A stretch of DNA of 64,000 bases from Solimonas_A sp052035235 (GTDB lineage Bacteria > Pseudomonadota > Gammaproteobacteria > Nevskiales > Nevskiaceae), in the NCBI GenBank assembly GCA_052035235.1, contig JBPOHT010000005.1, positions 1 through 64,000 of the forward strand. The letters run 5' to 3'. Shown here one piece after another: positions 34,608 to 43,111 of this stretch. Below the pieces are notes generated by a model. That model did not search any database. It had not been told where the DNA came from and was given only the letters and a program-made list of their open reading frames with translations. Made by a program: the position numbers and the translations under genes. Numbering within the stretch: position 1 is the first letter of the stretch; every line of letters starts with the position of its first letter.

Positions 34608-36677
34608 ATGAAGCGACTCGCCCTTGCCGCCTGCGTCGCCGTGGTCATGGCCGGCTGCGGCAGCCAGCCCCGGGCCCCTGCGGCGGCCCCCACCGTGCCG
34701 GCCGCCGACCCCGCGGCCAAGGGCCCGCAGTCCGGCGTCGACGCGGCCAATTTCGACACCCAGGTCCGCGCCCAGGACGACCTCTACCGCGCCGTCAACG
34801 GCGGCTGGATGTCGCGCACCGAGATCCCGGCCGACAAGGCCAGCTACGGCGCCTTCACCGAGATCGATGACCGCGCCGAGATCCTGCTGCGCAAGATCAT
34901 CGAGGAGTCCGCCTCCGACAAGAACGCCGCCGCGGGCAGCGACGCCCAGAAGGTCGGCGACTATTACCGCGCCTTCATGGACGAGGCCCGCGCCGGACAG
35001 CTGGGCCTGGCGCCGCTGAAGGACACGCTGGTGCAGATCGACGCGCTGCAGGACCGCAAGCAGCTGCCGAAGCTGCTGGCGGAGCTGTCGAAGATCGGCG
35101 TGGGCACCTTCCCGGCCTGGATCGAGCCGGACGCGAAGAAGTCCTCGGAGTACATCGTCTATTTCCTGCAGGGCGGCACCGGCCTGCCAGACCGTGACTA
35201 TTACCTGTCGGCCGACGCCAAGTTCGCCGAAATCCGCCCCAAGTACGTGGCGCATGTCGAGAAGATGCTGACGCTGGCCGGCATCGCCGATCCGCGCGCC
35301 AGCGCCGAGGCGATCATGGCGCTGGAGACCAAGCTGGCCAAGGCGCAGTGGACCAAGGTGCGCTCGCGCGATGCGGACCTCACTTACAACAAGTACACGG
35401 TGGCGCAGCTGCGCAAGCTGACGCCGCGCTTCGACTTCAAGACCTACCTGGCGGAACAGGATCTCGCCGCGACGCCGGGCGTGGTCATCGCCCAGCCCAG
35501 CTTCTTCCGCGATTGGGACCGCATCGTCGCCGCCACGCCGCTGCCGGTGCTGCGCAACTACCTCAAGTGGCAGCTGCTGAGCGACTTCGCGCCCTACCTG
35601 TCGCCAGACTTCGTCAACGAGAACTTCGCCTTCTACGGCACCACGCTGCGCGGCATCCAGGAACTCAAGCCGCGCTGGAAGCGCGGCGTGGACGCCACCG
35701 AAGGCGCGCTGGGCGAGGTCACCGGCCGCATCTACGTGTCGCGCCACTTCCCGCCGGAGGCCAAGGCGCGCATGGAGAAGCTGGTGGACCGGCTGTTGCT
35801 GGCCTACGGCGACAGCATCCGCAAGCTCGACTGGATGAGCCCGGAGACCAAGGAGAAGGCGCTGCTGAAGCTCTCCAAGTTCACCACCAAGATCGGCTAC
35901 CCCGACCAGTGGAAGGACTACTCCGCGCTGCAGGTGAAGCCGGATGACCTGGTCGGCAACGTCATGCGCTCCAACCGCGTGGAGCATGCGCGCGAGGCGG
36001 CCAAGCTGGGCAAGCCGATCGACCGCGGCGAGTGGTTCATGACGCCGCAGACGGTCAACGCCTACTACAACCCGACGATGAACGAGATCGTCTTCCCCGC
36101 CGCCATCCTGCAGCCGCCGTTCTTCGACATGCAGGCCGACGACGCCGTGAACTACGGCAGCATCGGCGCGGTGATCGGCCACGAGATCGGCCACGGCTTC
36201 GACGACCAGGGCTCCAAGTACGATGGCGACGGCAACCTCAAGTCCTGGTGGACCAAGGCCGACCGCCAGCGCTTCGAGGAGAAGACCAAGCGCCTGATCG
36301 CGCAGTACGGCGCCTTCGAGCCGGTGCCTGGCCACAAGGTCAACGGCGAGCTCACCATCGGTGAGAACATCGGCGACCTCGGCGGCCTGGCCATCGCCTA
36401 CAAGGCCTGGCAGATGTCGCTGGCCGACACGGGCCCCTCGCCGGTGATCAACGGCCTGACGGGCGAACAGCGCTTCTTCATGGGCTGGGCGCAGTCCTGG
36501 CGCCGCAAGTTCCGCGAGGCCGACTTGGTGCAACGCCTCAAGACCGACCCGCATGCCCCGGACGAGTACCGCTGCAACGGCGTGGTGGTGAACGTGCCGG
36601 CCTTCTACGAGGCCTTCGGCGTGAAGCCGGGCGACAAGCTCTACCTGCCGCCGGAGCAGCGCGTCAGCATCTGGTAG
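34608..36677 (+). CDS. M13-family metallopeptidase, lipoprotein
   Basis: 689 residues from MKRLALAACVAVVMAGC, with GGAG six bases upstream favouring this start over an ATG at 34596. The lipobox VVMAGC indicates a lipid-anchored envelope protein. Residues 50-690 are an M13 (neprilysin-like) peptidase: the zinc motif HEIGH (525-529) in GHEIGHGFDDQGSKY, the third ligand Glu586 in ENIGDLGGLAIAYKAW, and the conserved NAYYNPTMNEIVFPA. It cuts short peptides outside the cytoplasm. A hairpin terminator follows 17 bp after the stop. Confidence 0.95.
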   Translation: MKRLALAACVAVVMAGCGSQPRAPAAAPTVPAADPAAKGPQSGVDAANFDTQVRAQDDLYRAVNGGWMSRTEIPADKASYGAFTEIDDRAEILLRKIIEESASDKNAAAGSDAQKVGDYYRAFMDEARAGQLGLAPLKDTLVQIDALQDRKQLPKLLAELSKIGVGTFPAWIEPDAKKSSEYIVYFLQGGTGLPDRDYYLSADAKFAEIRPKYVAHVEKMLTLAGIADPRASAEAIMALETKLAKAQWTKVRSRDADLTYNKYTVAQLRKLTPRFDFKTYLAEQDLAATPGVVIAQPSFFRDWDRIVAATPLPVLRNYLKWQLLSDFAPYLSPDFVNENFAFYGTTLRGIQELKPRWKRGVDATEGALGEVTGRIYVSRHFPPEAKARMEKLVDRLLLAYGDSIRKLDWMSPETKEKALLKLSKFTTKIGYPDQWKDYSALQVKPDDLVGNVMRSNRVEHAREAAKLGKPIDRGEWFMTPQTVNAYYNPTMNEIVFPAAILQPPFFDMQADDAVNYGSIGAVIGHEIGHGFDDQGSKYDGDGNLKSWWTKADRQRFEEKTKRLIAQYGAFEPVPGHKVNGELTIGENIGDLGGLAIAYKAWQMSLADTGPSPVINGLTGEQRFFMGWAQSWRRKFREADLVQRLKTDPHAPDEYRCNGVVVNVPAFYEAFGVKPGDKLYLPPEQRVSIW

Positions 36678-36693
36678 TACGGCCGGGAAAAAG

Positions 36694-36717
36694 AAGCCCC
36701 GGATCGCTCCGGGGCTT
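36694..36717. terminator. Terminator, AAGCCCCGGA-TCGC-TCCGGGGCTT
   Basis: The 10-bp stem closes the M13 gene on the plus strand and the remnant gene on the minus strand. Nearly the same stem follows each lipoprotein paralogue at 37028-37055, 38305-38334, 39553-39580 and 40816-40844. Confidence 0.85.
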
Positions 36718-36739
36718 TCAATAACAACGGGCAGTCCGG

Positions 36740-36970
36740 TCAGAAACCGCCGCTGCTTTCTTCGGTGCACTCCGAGGCAACATTCTGCCGGGCGTCCTGC
36801 ACTTGTTCGGGAGACAGGGCGATGCTGGCGCCGCCATTGATCACCAGGGTCGCGCCGCCGTCATTGTTGAAGGTGAAGCGGGCCGTGGAACTGCCCGAGC
36901 TCAGGCGGAGCTCGCCGCTGGTCAGCCTGTTTTCACTGACCGTGATGCCACCCTCGGACGGCGTCGACAC
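36740..36970 (-). pseudogene. 5'-truncated remnant of the lipoprotein paralogue family
   Basis: The open frame (76 residues, MSTPSEGGITVSENR...) covers only the C-terminal domain of the neighbouring lipoproteins, with the shared core FTFNNDGGATLVING. It begins exactly where the paralogues read V(S/T)TP, lacks a signal peptide, the lipobox and the conserved Cys that precedes STP, and the DNA upstream (36971-37027) is AT-rich and unrelated. It most resembles the gene at 37082. I read it as a leftover of a duplication rather than a working gene, though expression from the internal ATG cannot be excluded. Confidence 0.75.
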
Positions 36971-37027
36971 CTTCTTTTATTTCTTACAATTTCGTGCGTT
37001 CCGCTCCTTGTCCGGCGATGTGAATTT

Positions 37028-37055
37028 AAAAAAGGCCCCGGATTGCTCCGGGGCC
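37028..37055 (-). terminator. Terminator of lipoprotein paralogue 2
   Basis: Stem GGCCCCGGA/TCCGGGGCC with loop TTGC (37034-37055), followed on the minus strand by six T residues. It lies 27 bp past the stop at 37082. Confidence 0.88.
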
Positions 37056-37081
37056 AGTTCAAGGGTCAGGTTGCAGGCGGT

Positions 37082-38101
37082 TCAGAGAGGGTTGTTGTCC
37101 TCGACGCAGGGCGACGACTCGGCCACGAGTGCGGCCTCCACCTCCTCGGGCGTCACGACGATGCCGGGAGCGCCATTGATCACCAGCGTGGCGCCACCGT
37201 CGTTGTTGAAGGTGAAGCTGGCGGTGGAGCCGCCGGAGCGCAGGCGCAGTTCGCCGCCGCTCGGCCTGCTGTCGGTGAACGCGATGCCGCCCTGGGACGG
37301 CGTGGATACCTCGACCTTGCCGCCCTTGCAGCCACTGAAGCCGGTGCTGTAGCGGTAGCTGCCTTCCACCGAGAGTGAATCGCTGGTGGTGGTGAGGCGC
37401 AGCGGCGCATTGCCATCGCCCAGATCGAAAGACAGCTTGGTATCGCGCTCGTCCCGTTCGAAGAATTCGCGCTTCTGGCTCAGGCGAAAGGCCTGGACGA
37501 TGCGGGTCGGCGTCTCGAGCCGCTCGATCGTGCCGAGATAATCCAGATACTGGCGTGCATACAGCTGGCCATCCTGGCGTGACTCATTGAGATCATAGGC
37601 GGGCGTATCACCGGACCCGGCCGAGTAATAGTAATAGACAGCATCGGACGATCCGCCGGTGCCTTCTTCCAGGGCGCCATCGGCCCGGAAGTAGTCTGAG
37701 TTCCCCTCGTCTTCCCCGAAGCATTCGTGCTGTTCGTAGTTGGCTCGCACCTGCCCGTCGAAGTAGACACGCACGCCGGAGGCGGCCGGTTCCAGCAACT
37801 TGAAATCGCGATCCTTGGAGCCGCCGCTGTAGGTCACGCTGCCCGTTACCGTATTGCAGTCTGGAAGCGCCTTGGCATTGGCACGCGAGGCCTTGGCGCT
37901 CCTATCCGCCGAACTGGACGGGAAGTCGAGATGCTCCACCAGGAAGCCGGCGCCGCCGATGGACGTGCCCAGCTCGCGCAGGCCATCGCTTTTGGTTTCC
38001 AGCGGGACCGGCGCACTGTCGCCGCCACCGCCGTTGTTGCAGGCGGCGAGCAGCATCGTGCTGCCGGCAAGGATGGCCACCTTGATTGCACTGTTTCTCA
38101 T
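37082..38101 (-). CDS. Lipoprotein paralogue 2 of a tandem family, unknown function
   Basis: 339 residues from MRNSAIKVAILAG (a GGGG lies upstream; earlier in-frame ATGs lack one). Lipobox MLLAAC at Cys21, then a flexible NNGGGGDS linker and the family motif PLETKSDGLRELG. The middle (60-250) is Tyr-rich and variable, with SKDRDFKLLEPAASGVRVYF shared with paralogue 4. The C-terminal domain is conserved: GCKGGKVEVSTP, then GGELRLRSGG, FTFNNDGGATLVING and a final Cys. The two Cys could form a disulfide. It has its own terminator downstream, so the paralogues look individually transcribed. Confidence 0.85.
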   Translation of the reverse strand: MRNSAIKVAILAGSTMLLAACNNGGGGDSAPVPLETKSDGLRELGTSIGGAGFLVEHLDFPSSSADRSAKASRANAKALPDCNTVTGSVTYSGGSKDRDFKLLEPAASGVRVYFDGQVRANYEQHECFGEDEGNSDYFRADGALEEGTGGSSDAVYYYYSAGSGDTPAYDLNESRQDGQLYARQYLDYLGTIERLETPTRIVQAFRLSQKREFFERDERDTKLSFDLGDGNAPLRLTTTSDSLSVEGSYRYSTGFSGCKGGKVEVSTPSQGGIAFTDSRPSGGELRLRSGGSTASFTFNNDGGATLVINGAPGIVVTPEEVEAALVAESSPCVEDNNPL

Positions 38102-38304
38102 CCGTGATATCCCCATGCTGGTTATGTGGTCGACGCCTGCTCCTACAGGCGGCACACCGCGCGGGCAGGACCTCGTCGCCGTGGCGACACAACCGTATTC
38201 ATCCGGCATGCCTTGCGTCTATCCGACCTTCGGATGAGGGCTTGCCCAGTGGATATCCTCGGGCTCCCTGCTTTTTGCCCGATCTCCGTTGATCGTCGCC
38301 CAAG

Positions 38305-38334
38305 AAAAAAGCCCCGGATCGCTCCGGGGCTTTT
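38305..38334. terminator. Terminator of lipoprotein paralogue 3
   Basis: A-run then stem GCCCCGGA-TCGC-TCCGGGGC then TTTT, usable in both directions, 22 bp past the stop at 38356. The remainder of 38102-38355 shows no gene. Confidence 0.88.
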
Positions 38335-38355
38335 CTGGATTCCAGGTTTGTGCCG

Positions 38356-39330
38356 TTACTCGTCGATCCCGCAGGGATCGGCGTTCATGGCCTGGCTGAT
38401 TTCATTCCGGGTCACATTCTCTTCAACCCCGTTGCGGGTCAGCGTTGCACTGCCGTCATTCTTGAAGCTGAACTGGACGTTGCGACCGCCCGAAGCCAGG
38501 CGCAATTGCCCGCCATTGAAATCGCCGGCGCCGTTGCGGGTGAGCCCTTGCGGGGTGGACACCGTCACCGTGCCACCACTGCAATCCTGCGTGCGGTAGC
38601 CATAGCTGCCGGTGAGCGTCAGGGTGTTGCCGATGACGATCTTGAGCGGCGCGTTGACGCCGTCGCCCAGCGCGATCCGCACCAGGTCACCCTGGCTGTT
38701 CTCATAGCTGTAGAAGTACAGCGCCCGCAGCTCCGTGCCGACGTTGTCTTGCCCTCGGGCCTCGATATCGCCGGCGCGCGCCTCGGCCTCGATGAACGAC
38801 GCCGTGCCCTCCGCCGGTTCGCGGTACTCGACGATATAGGGAGTTCCGCTCAAGCCATTGGCGCCATCGCGGAGATAGGCATAGCGCACGTTGCCGGCCG
38901 TCACCGAGTCGCCTCGTTCGGTTACCCCCGCGGAGGTCTGGCGTGAACCCACGCTGGTCTGTACGCAATTGGTATCGGTCAGGCGCAGGCCGGACGAAGT
39001 GATGCCCGCGAAGAGCAGGTGGTTGCGGGTTACCTCCTGCTCGACGGAAGTACCGGTGCTGCAGCTACGCGCGGCCTTGGCCGCAACACCGTCGTCCGCC
39101 AGGCGCTTCGACACGGCGCGCGCCGGCGCGCCCGGCGCCCCGCTGACATCCACCGCACCATCGACCAGCTCCAGCAGTGCACCCGCCGACAGCGAGAGTT
39201 CGCGCAGGGCATCGGCCTTGGTCTCCAGCGCTGCGCTGCCGCCGGTGTCGTTGTCGGTGGTACCGCCGCCGCAGGCGGAAAGCAGGACCAGCGCACCGCA
39301 GGCGGCCGGGAGGATTCGGGATTTGAACAT
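38356..39330 (-). CDS. Lipoprotein paralogue 3 of a tandem family, unknown function
   Basis: 324 residues from MFKSRILPAACGAL, with AAGGAAG upstream. Lipobox LLSAC at Cys20, a Gly/Asp/Thr linker, then ALETKADALRELSLS, the family N-terminal motif. The middle contains SCSTGTSVEQEV and NCVQTSVGSRQ, with Cys pairs, and is poorly conserved. The C-terminal domain reads DCSGGTVTVSTP, GGQLRLASGG, FSFKNDGSATLTRNG and ends with Cys near the terminus (DPCGIDE). It is the most divergent member in the core (KNDGS instead of NNDGG). Confidence 0.85.
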   Translation of the reverse strand: MFKSRILPAACGALVLLSACGGGTTDNDTGGSAALETKADALRELSLSAGALLELVDGAVDVSGAPGAPARAVSKRLADDGVAAKAARSCSTGTSVEQEVTRNHLLFAGITSSGLRLTDTNCVQTSVGSRQTSAGVTERGDSVTAGNVRYAYLRDGANGLSGTPYIVEYREPAEGTASFIEAEARAGDIEARGQDNVGTELRALYFYSYENSQGDLVRIALGDGVNAPLKIVIGNTLTLTGSYGYRTQDCSGGTVTVSTPQGLTRNGAGDFNGGQLRLASGGRNVQFSFKNDGSATLTRNGVEENVTRNEISQAMNADPCGIDE

Positions 39331-39552
39331 GGTTTCTTCCTTGAACGAGAACAGTGCGCTCTGGGTAAGGCTGTGGCAGGGCTCGGCGGCCCCGCGCTTC
39401 CGGTCTTTGCATTGTATGACCGCCGACGGGGGCCGCCACATCCCCGCCAACGCGTAGATCATCATCTCACCCGCCGCCCCGTCAATCCGGTGGGGCCTGG
39501 ATTTACAGCTTGATGCTTTTGCTTACAAATCCGGGCGACCTGCACGAACAAG

Positions 39553-39580
39553 AAAGCCCCGGTCGGAACCGGGGCTTTTT
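39553..39580. terminator. Terminator of lipoprotein paralogue 4
   Basis: Stem AAAGCCCCGGT / ACCGGGGCTTT with loop CGGA, T-run on the plus side and A-run on the other. It lies 17 bp past the stop at 39597. Confidence 0.88.
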
Positions 39581-39596
39581 CTGTACTTCAACCGCC

Positions 39597-40625
39597 TCAG
39601 AAATCGCAGTACTGGATATTGAGCACGGCGTTTCGCACTTCGTCGGCGCTTACGGAAATGCCCGTGCCACCATTGATGGTCAGGGTCGCTCCGCCGTCAT
39701 TGTTGAAGCTGTAGAGCGCGGCATTCGTGCCGGCCTGGATCTTCAGTTGCCCGCCCACCGCTTGGCCTCCTGCAACGGCCACGCCTCCCACCGAGGGTGT
39801 GCTGAGGTCCACCTGGCCGCCCTTGCAGCTCTCGACACTCCCTCCAAAGGCGTAGCTGCCAGCGAGCTTGAACCAGTCGCCGTTGCGGCCAACGCTCGCA
39901 CGTAGCGGCGTATTGCCCCGGCCCAGATCCCAGGCCAGCGCCACCTGCACTCCGTCCTGCAGCAGGCCAAAGCGTTCGGTGTAGCGAAGTCCATAGCGCA
40001 ACTGGCTCTGCTCCAGCACTCGCTCCAGGGTGCCGTAGGTTTCGGTTCTTTCCTCATAGACCAGCTGGTTGTTGAAGAACTCCTGGTAAAGCTCGCCAAC
40101 CGGCGCCCGCTCGGAGCCGGTCAGGAAGTATTCGTACTTGCCGGACTGCAGCACCTCGGACGCACCGTTCTCCTTCGCGCCGGTCTCCAGGGAGACGTAG
40201 CGCATGCCATCCTCTTCGTAGCTGTACTTGCAGTTGTTGTTCGTCCCCTTTTCGAAATACACCGAAATGCCCTTTGCCGCAGGACTCAGCAGGTCGAAAT
40301 CACGATTCTTCGTGCCGTCCTCATAGCGGTAGTTGCCGCTGTCACAGTCCTCCACGATCGCCTTTGCCGACGGCTTGCGGGTCCAGGAATGGCCACGGCT
40401 CTTGGCCCTGGCCATGCCGACATCGATCGGCAGTTCCGCATAGGAGGACAGTGGGCCGCCCAGGGTGAGGCCCAGCGCGCGTAGCCCATCCGCCTTGGTC
40501 GTGAGGGGCAAGGGGGTATCCGGAGGATCGATGAGGCTGCTCCCTCCGCCACCACCACCGCCACAGGCGGCCAGCAGTATTGCGCTGACGGCGGCGGCGG
40601 CGGCCTTGAATGTCTTGCTTCCCAT
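39597..40625 (-). CDS. Lipoprotein paralogue 4 of a tandem family, unknown function
   Basis: 342 residues from MGSKTFKAAAAAVS, with AGGGGA upstream. Lipobox LLAAC at Cys21, then a run of Gly (GGGGGGG) and PLTTKADGLRALGLTLGG. The middle shares TKNRDFDLLSPAAKGISVYFEKG with paralogue 2, suggesting these two are closest relatives. The C-terminal domain has SCKGGQVDLSTP, GGQLKIQAGT, SFNNDGGATLTINGG and the terminal QYCDF. The pattern of two conserved Cys bracketing the core is kept. Envelope location is expected; no enzymatic motif is visible. Confidence 0.85.
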   Translation of the reverse strand: MGSKTFKAAAAAVSAILLAACGGGGGGGSSLIDPPDTPLPLTTKADGLRALGLTLGGPLSSYAELPIDVGMARAKSRGHSWTRKPSAKAIVEDCDSGNYRYEDGTKNRDFDLLSPAAKGISVYFEKGTNNNCKYSYEEDGMRYVSLETGAKENGASEVLQSGKYEYFLTGSERAPVGELYQEFFNNQLVYEERTETYGTLERVLEQSQLRYGLRYTERFGLLQDGVQVALAWDLGRGNTPLRASVGRNGDWFKLAGSYAFGGSVESCKGGQVDLSTPSVGGVAVAGGQAVGGQLKIQAGTNAALYSFNNDGGATLTINGGTGISVSADEVRNAVLNIQYCDF

Positions 40626-40815
40626 ACTCGGATTCCCCTGGAACGATCTGCGAAAGGTGCCTGCCATTCCCGGCCGTCATTACCGCGGCACTGGGGCTCC
40701 CCGGCGGGCGAACGCGAACGCTACGACACCGGCAGACGACTAGGCAATTGGCCACTTGGCTAATGCCAGCTGATTCGGCCGTCAGCCAAGGCTGTTCCCT
40801 CGCGGGGCCGCAAGC

Positions 40816-40844
40816 AAAAAAGGCCCCGGATCATGCCGGGGCCT
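40816..40844 (-). terminator. Terminator of lipoprotein paralogue 5
   Basis: Six A residues precede AGGCCCCGG (40821-40829), loop ATCATG, then CCGGGGCCT (40836-40844). On the minus strand the stem is followed by a T-run. It lies 19 bp past the stop at 40864. Confidence 0.85.
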
Positions 40845-40863
40845 TGTTTCAGTGCAACCAGGC

Positions 40864-41853
40864 TCAGCAGGGCGACTGGTCCAGCACGGCCTGCACCTCC
40901 GTGGGCGTCAGCACCTGCGTCGTGCCGTTGAGGTTCAGCGTGGCGCCGCCCTCGGCGTTGAAGTCGAAGACGGCGAAGCGCTGGCCGATGGCCAGGCGCA
41001 GCTTGCCGTCGACATAGTCCCCACCGTCGTCCCGCTTGAGCGTTTCCTCGGTGGTGACCGTCACTTCGCCGCCCGCACAGCCGGTCGTCGAGTAGGTATA
41101 GGGGCCGTTCAGGCTGAGGTCCGGCCCGGATTCGAGCTTGTGGAACGGTACGCCGGGCTTGCCGAGTTGCACCACCGAAAAGCTCCGCACCGGGCTGTTG
41201 CCGGTGTTGTCCTCGCGGTCATAGCTGTAGCCATAGACGGCGCTCAGGTCGGTTGCGCCGTCCGAGGCGACCCGCTTTTCGATCGTGCCGAATGCGGTGC
41301 CGATCTGCGTATCGATCAGGGCCGTCCCCAGTCGCTGCAGGTAAATGGCGAGATAACCGTTGCTGCCCTGGCCATCGGTGATGTAGCCCACCGTGGAGCC
41401 GTCGTCCAGCGTCGCGCTCGACCCCTGCTCGAACACGCCGTTGTAGCGCAGCGTCCCCGTCCGCGGCACAGGAGCCTCCGCGACGGACATGCAGTTGGTG
41501 CTGACCTCCCGTGAGAACGACACACTGACCGCCGACAGTGGGGCCTGCAGGAGCGTGAAGTTCCGCGTCTTGTTGCCGGGCGACAGCACGCTGGTGCCTT
41601 CTTCGCCGCACTGGCCATTGGCCCGGCCAAAATCGGGCAGCTCGCCCAGCCGCTTGGCCTCCGCCACGGCGGGCGCGGCCGGCAATGGGTCGGGCAGCTC
41701 GGTCAGCGCGGCAGTCGCCACCCCCAGTTCACGCAGGGCGTCGGTCTTTGTCTCCAGCGAGATCGGCTCACTCCCTCCGCCGCCTCCGCCGCCACAGGCC
41801 GCCAGGGCGAGAAGGGCAGCGCAGGCGCTGGCCCGAAAGAAGATGTCGTTCAT
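40864..41853 (-). CDS. Lipoprotein paralogue 5 of a tandem family, unknown function
   Basis: 329 residues. Lipobox LALAAC at Cys20, poly-Gly linker, then ISLETKTDALRELGVATAALTELPDPL. The middle has NKTRNFTLLQAPLSAVSVSF, the counterpart of the R-(D/N)-F-x-L-L segment in paralogues 2 and 4. The C-terminal domain reads GCAGGEVTVTTEE, DGKLRLAIGQ, FDFNAEGGATLNLNG and ends in QSPC. It is the upstream-most member of the array, so it could be nearest the original copy (inference only). Confidence 0.85.
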   Translation of the reverse strand: MNDIFFRASACAALLALAACGGGGGGGSEPISLETKTDALRELGVATAALTELPDPLPAAPAVAEAKRLGELPDFGRANGQCGEEGTSVLSPGNKTRNFTLLQAPLSAVSVSFSREVSTNCMSVAEAPVPRTGTLRYNGVFEQGSSATLDDGSTVGYITDGQGSNGYLAIYLQRLGTALIDTQIGTAFGTIEKRVASDGATDLSAVYGYSYDREDNTGNSPVRSFSVVQLGKPGVPFHKLESGPDLSLNGPYTYSTTGCAGGEVTVTTEETLKRDDGGDYVDGKLRLAIGQRFAVFDFNAEGGATLNLNGTTQVLTPTEVQAVLDQSPC

Positions 41854-41980
41854 GGATCGTCCCTGAGCAGTTGAGGAGCCGCATCGGTGGCTCCCGTGCC
41901 TGGCTCGACAGCTTTGCGCGGCAACAGTCCACCCTGCCGAAAAACTGGCAAAAGCTATGCCGGGTTTAGGGAGATCTACC

Positions 41981-42319
41981 TCAGGCTGCCAGGGCGGGCA
42001 GGGCCTCGGGGCTGGCGCGGGCCAGCCATTCCAGTTGCCAGCCGCTGCGCTCCAGCCGCGTCATGGCGGCGTTGGCCAGGGCCTCGGCATAGCTGCGCCC
42101 GAAGGCCGAGCGCAGGCGGCGCTGCTCGCGCCAGGTCATCCAGCGGTCGTCAGCGCCATCGCAGAGGCGCAGCAGGTAGTCGCCCTGGGGGTCGCGGCTG
42201 AGGAACACCGCGCACATGCCACTTTCGCCACCCAGCAGCGCGCTGCTCAGCAGTTCTTCCCGGGTTTCGATCCAGGTGCTGAGCTCGGCGTGGGCCGCCA
42301 TGGCGGGGAGATGCGACAT
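41981..42319 (-). CDS. Hypothetical protein, about 112 aa
   Basis: From MSHLPAMAAHAEL the product is a soluble, mostly helical and acidic/basic protein: WIETREELLSSALLGGESGMCAVFLSRD, DRWMTWREQRRLRSAFGRSYAEALANAAMTRLERSGW. The internal strand-turn-strand (MCAVFLSRDPQGDYLLRLCDGADD) with two Cys may form a small core. No family is recognised. The start is uncertain because no clear ribosome-binding site precedes either ATG. A 5' extension of 11 codons is possible. Confidence 0.5.
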   Translation of the reverse strand: MSHLPAMAAHAELSTWIETREELLSSALLGGESGMCAVFLSRDPQGDYLLRLCDGADDRWMTWREQRRLRSAFGRSYAEALANAAMTRLERSGWQLEWLARASPEALPALAA

Positions 42320-42453
42320 GGGAGCATTGTCCCGGGGCGGCCGCCGGGCCACAGCCGGCCCCGGGCGATGGCTTTTGTAGGAAACGACAGCGAGCCCTGT
42401 CGGGGCCTGAACCCCGCTGGGCGGCTGCGGTCAGTTTGCAGGAGTACCGGGGG

Positions 42454-42476
42454 ATCGTTCGACTGAATCGAACGAT
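42454..42476. promoter_or_regulatory. Perfect 9-bp palindrome upstream of the cytochrome b561 operon
   Basis: ATCGTTCGA and TCGAACGAT are exact complements separated by CTGAA, 71 bp before the b561 start codon. It sits in a locally AT-rich stretch (42464-42500) that could hold the promoter. No regulator gene is nearby, so a distant factor would be needed. Confidence 0.6.
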
Positions 42477-42547
42477 TCATTCAGAACATTTTGCTTTTTT
42501 GAAGGTTCGGGCGAGGACTAGGATGTCCCCCAAGTTCAGGAGCCGCC

Positions 42548-43111
42548 ATGTCCCAGCCACTGCCGCAACGCTACGGAGCCATCGCCCAGGCCGGGCACTG
42601 GCTGACCCTGCTGCTGGTAATCGGCGCCTTCGCGCTGGGCTGGATCATGAGCGACATGAAGATGTCGCCCACCCGGCTCAAGCTGTTCTCGTATCACAAG
42701 TGGATCGGCGTCACGATCTTCGGCATCGCCGTGCTGCGCCTGCTCTGGCGCCAATGGGCCAAGGCCCCGCCGCTGCCACCCGCCATGCCGGCCTGGGAGC
42801 GCATCGGCGCCCACCTGAGCCACTGGGGGCTGTACGCCTTGTTGTTTGCGATCCCCCTGTCCGGCTGGCTGATGAGTTCGGCCAAGGGCTTCCAGACCGT
42901 GTACCTCGGCATGTTCCCGATCCCCGACCTGATCGGCCGCGACCGCGAGCTGGGCAAGCTGCTGGAAGACGTGCACGAGCTGCTGACCACGATCCTGCTG
43001 TTCGTGGTGGGCCTGCATGCCGCCGCCGCGCTGAAACACCATTTCTTCAATCGTGACGACGTGCTGACGCGGATGTTGCCGCGCTGGCGCAAGACCGGAG
43101 ATGCCTCGTGA
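42548..43111 (+). CDS. Cytochrome b561-family di-haem membrane protein
   Basis: 187 residues with four transmembrane helices. Haem-ligand His residues are visible in helix 1 (QAGHWLTLLLVIGAFALGWI), helix 2 (SYHKWIGVTIFGIAVLRL), helix 3 (HLSHWGLYALLFAIPLSGWLM) and helix 4 (DVHELLTTILLFVVGLHAAAAL). This is the bacterial CybB-like family, and it is often paired with YceI genes as here. It moves electrons between quinol and another acceptor in the inner membrane. Its stop overlaps the GTG start of the first YceI gene. Confidence 0.93.
   Translation: MSQPLPQRYGAIAQAGHWLTLLLVIGAFALGWIMSDMKMSPTRLKLFSYHKWIGVTIFGIAVLRLLWRQWAKAPPLPPAMPAWERIGAHLSHWGLYALLFAIPLSGWLMSSAKGFQTVYLGMFPIPDLIGRDRELGKLLEDVHELLTTILLFVVGLHAAAALKHHFFNRDDVLTRMLPRWRKTGDAS

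Noticed and set aside
34539..36770. 743-codon minus-strand ORF opposite the M13 peptidase
   Set aside because: No motif; the plus strand has HEIGH and a lipobox.
36694..40844. Regularly spaced copies of GCCCCGGATCGCTCCGGGGC taken as a CRISPR-like array
   Set aside because: The repeats are about 0.3 to 2.5 kb apart, each lies just after a stop codon, and each has a T-run, so they are terminators, not CRISPR repeats.
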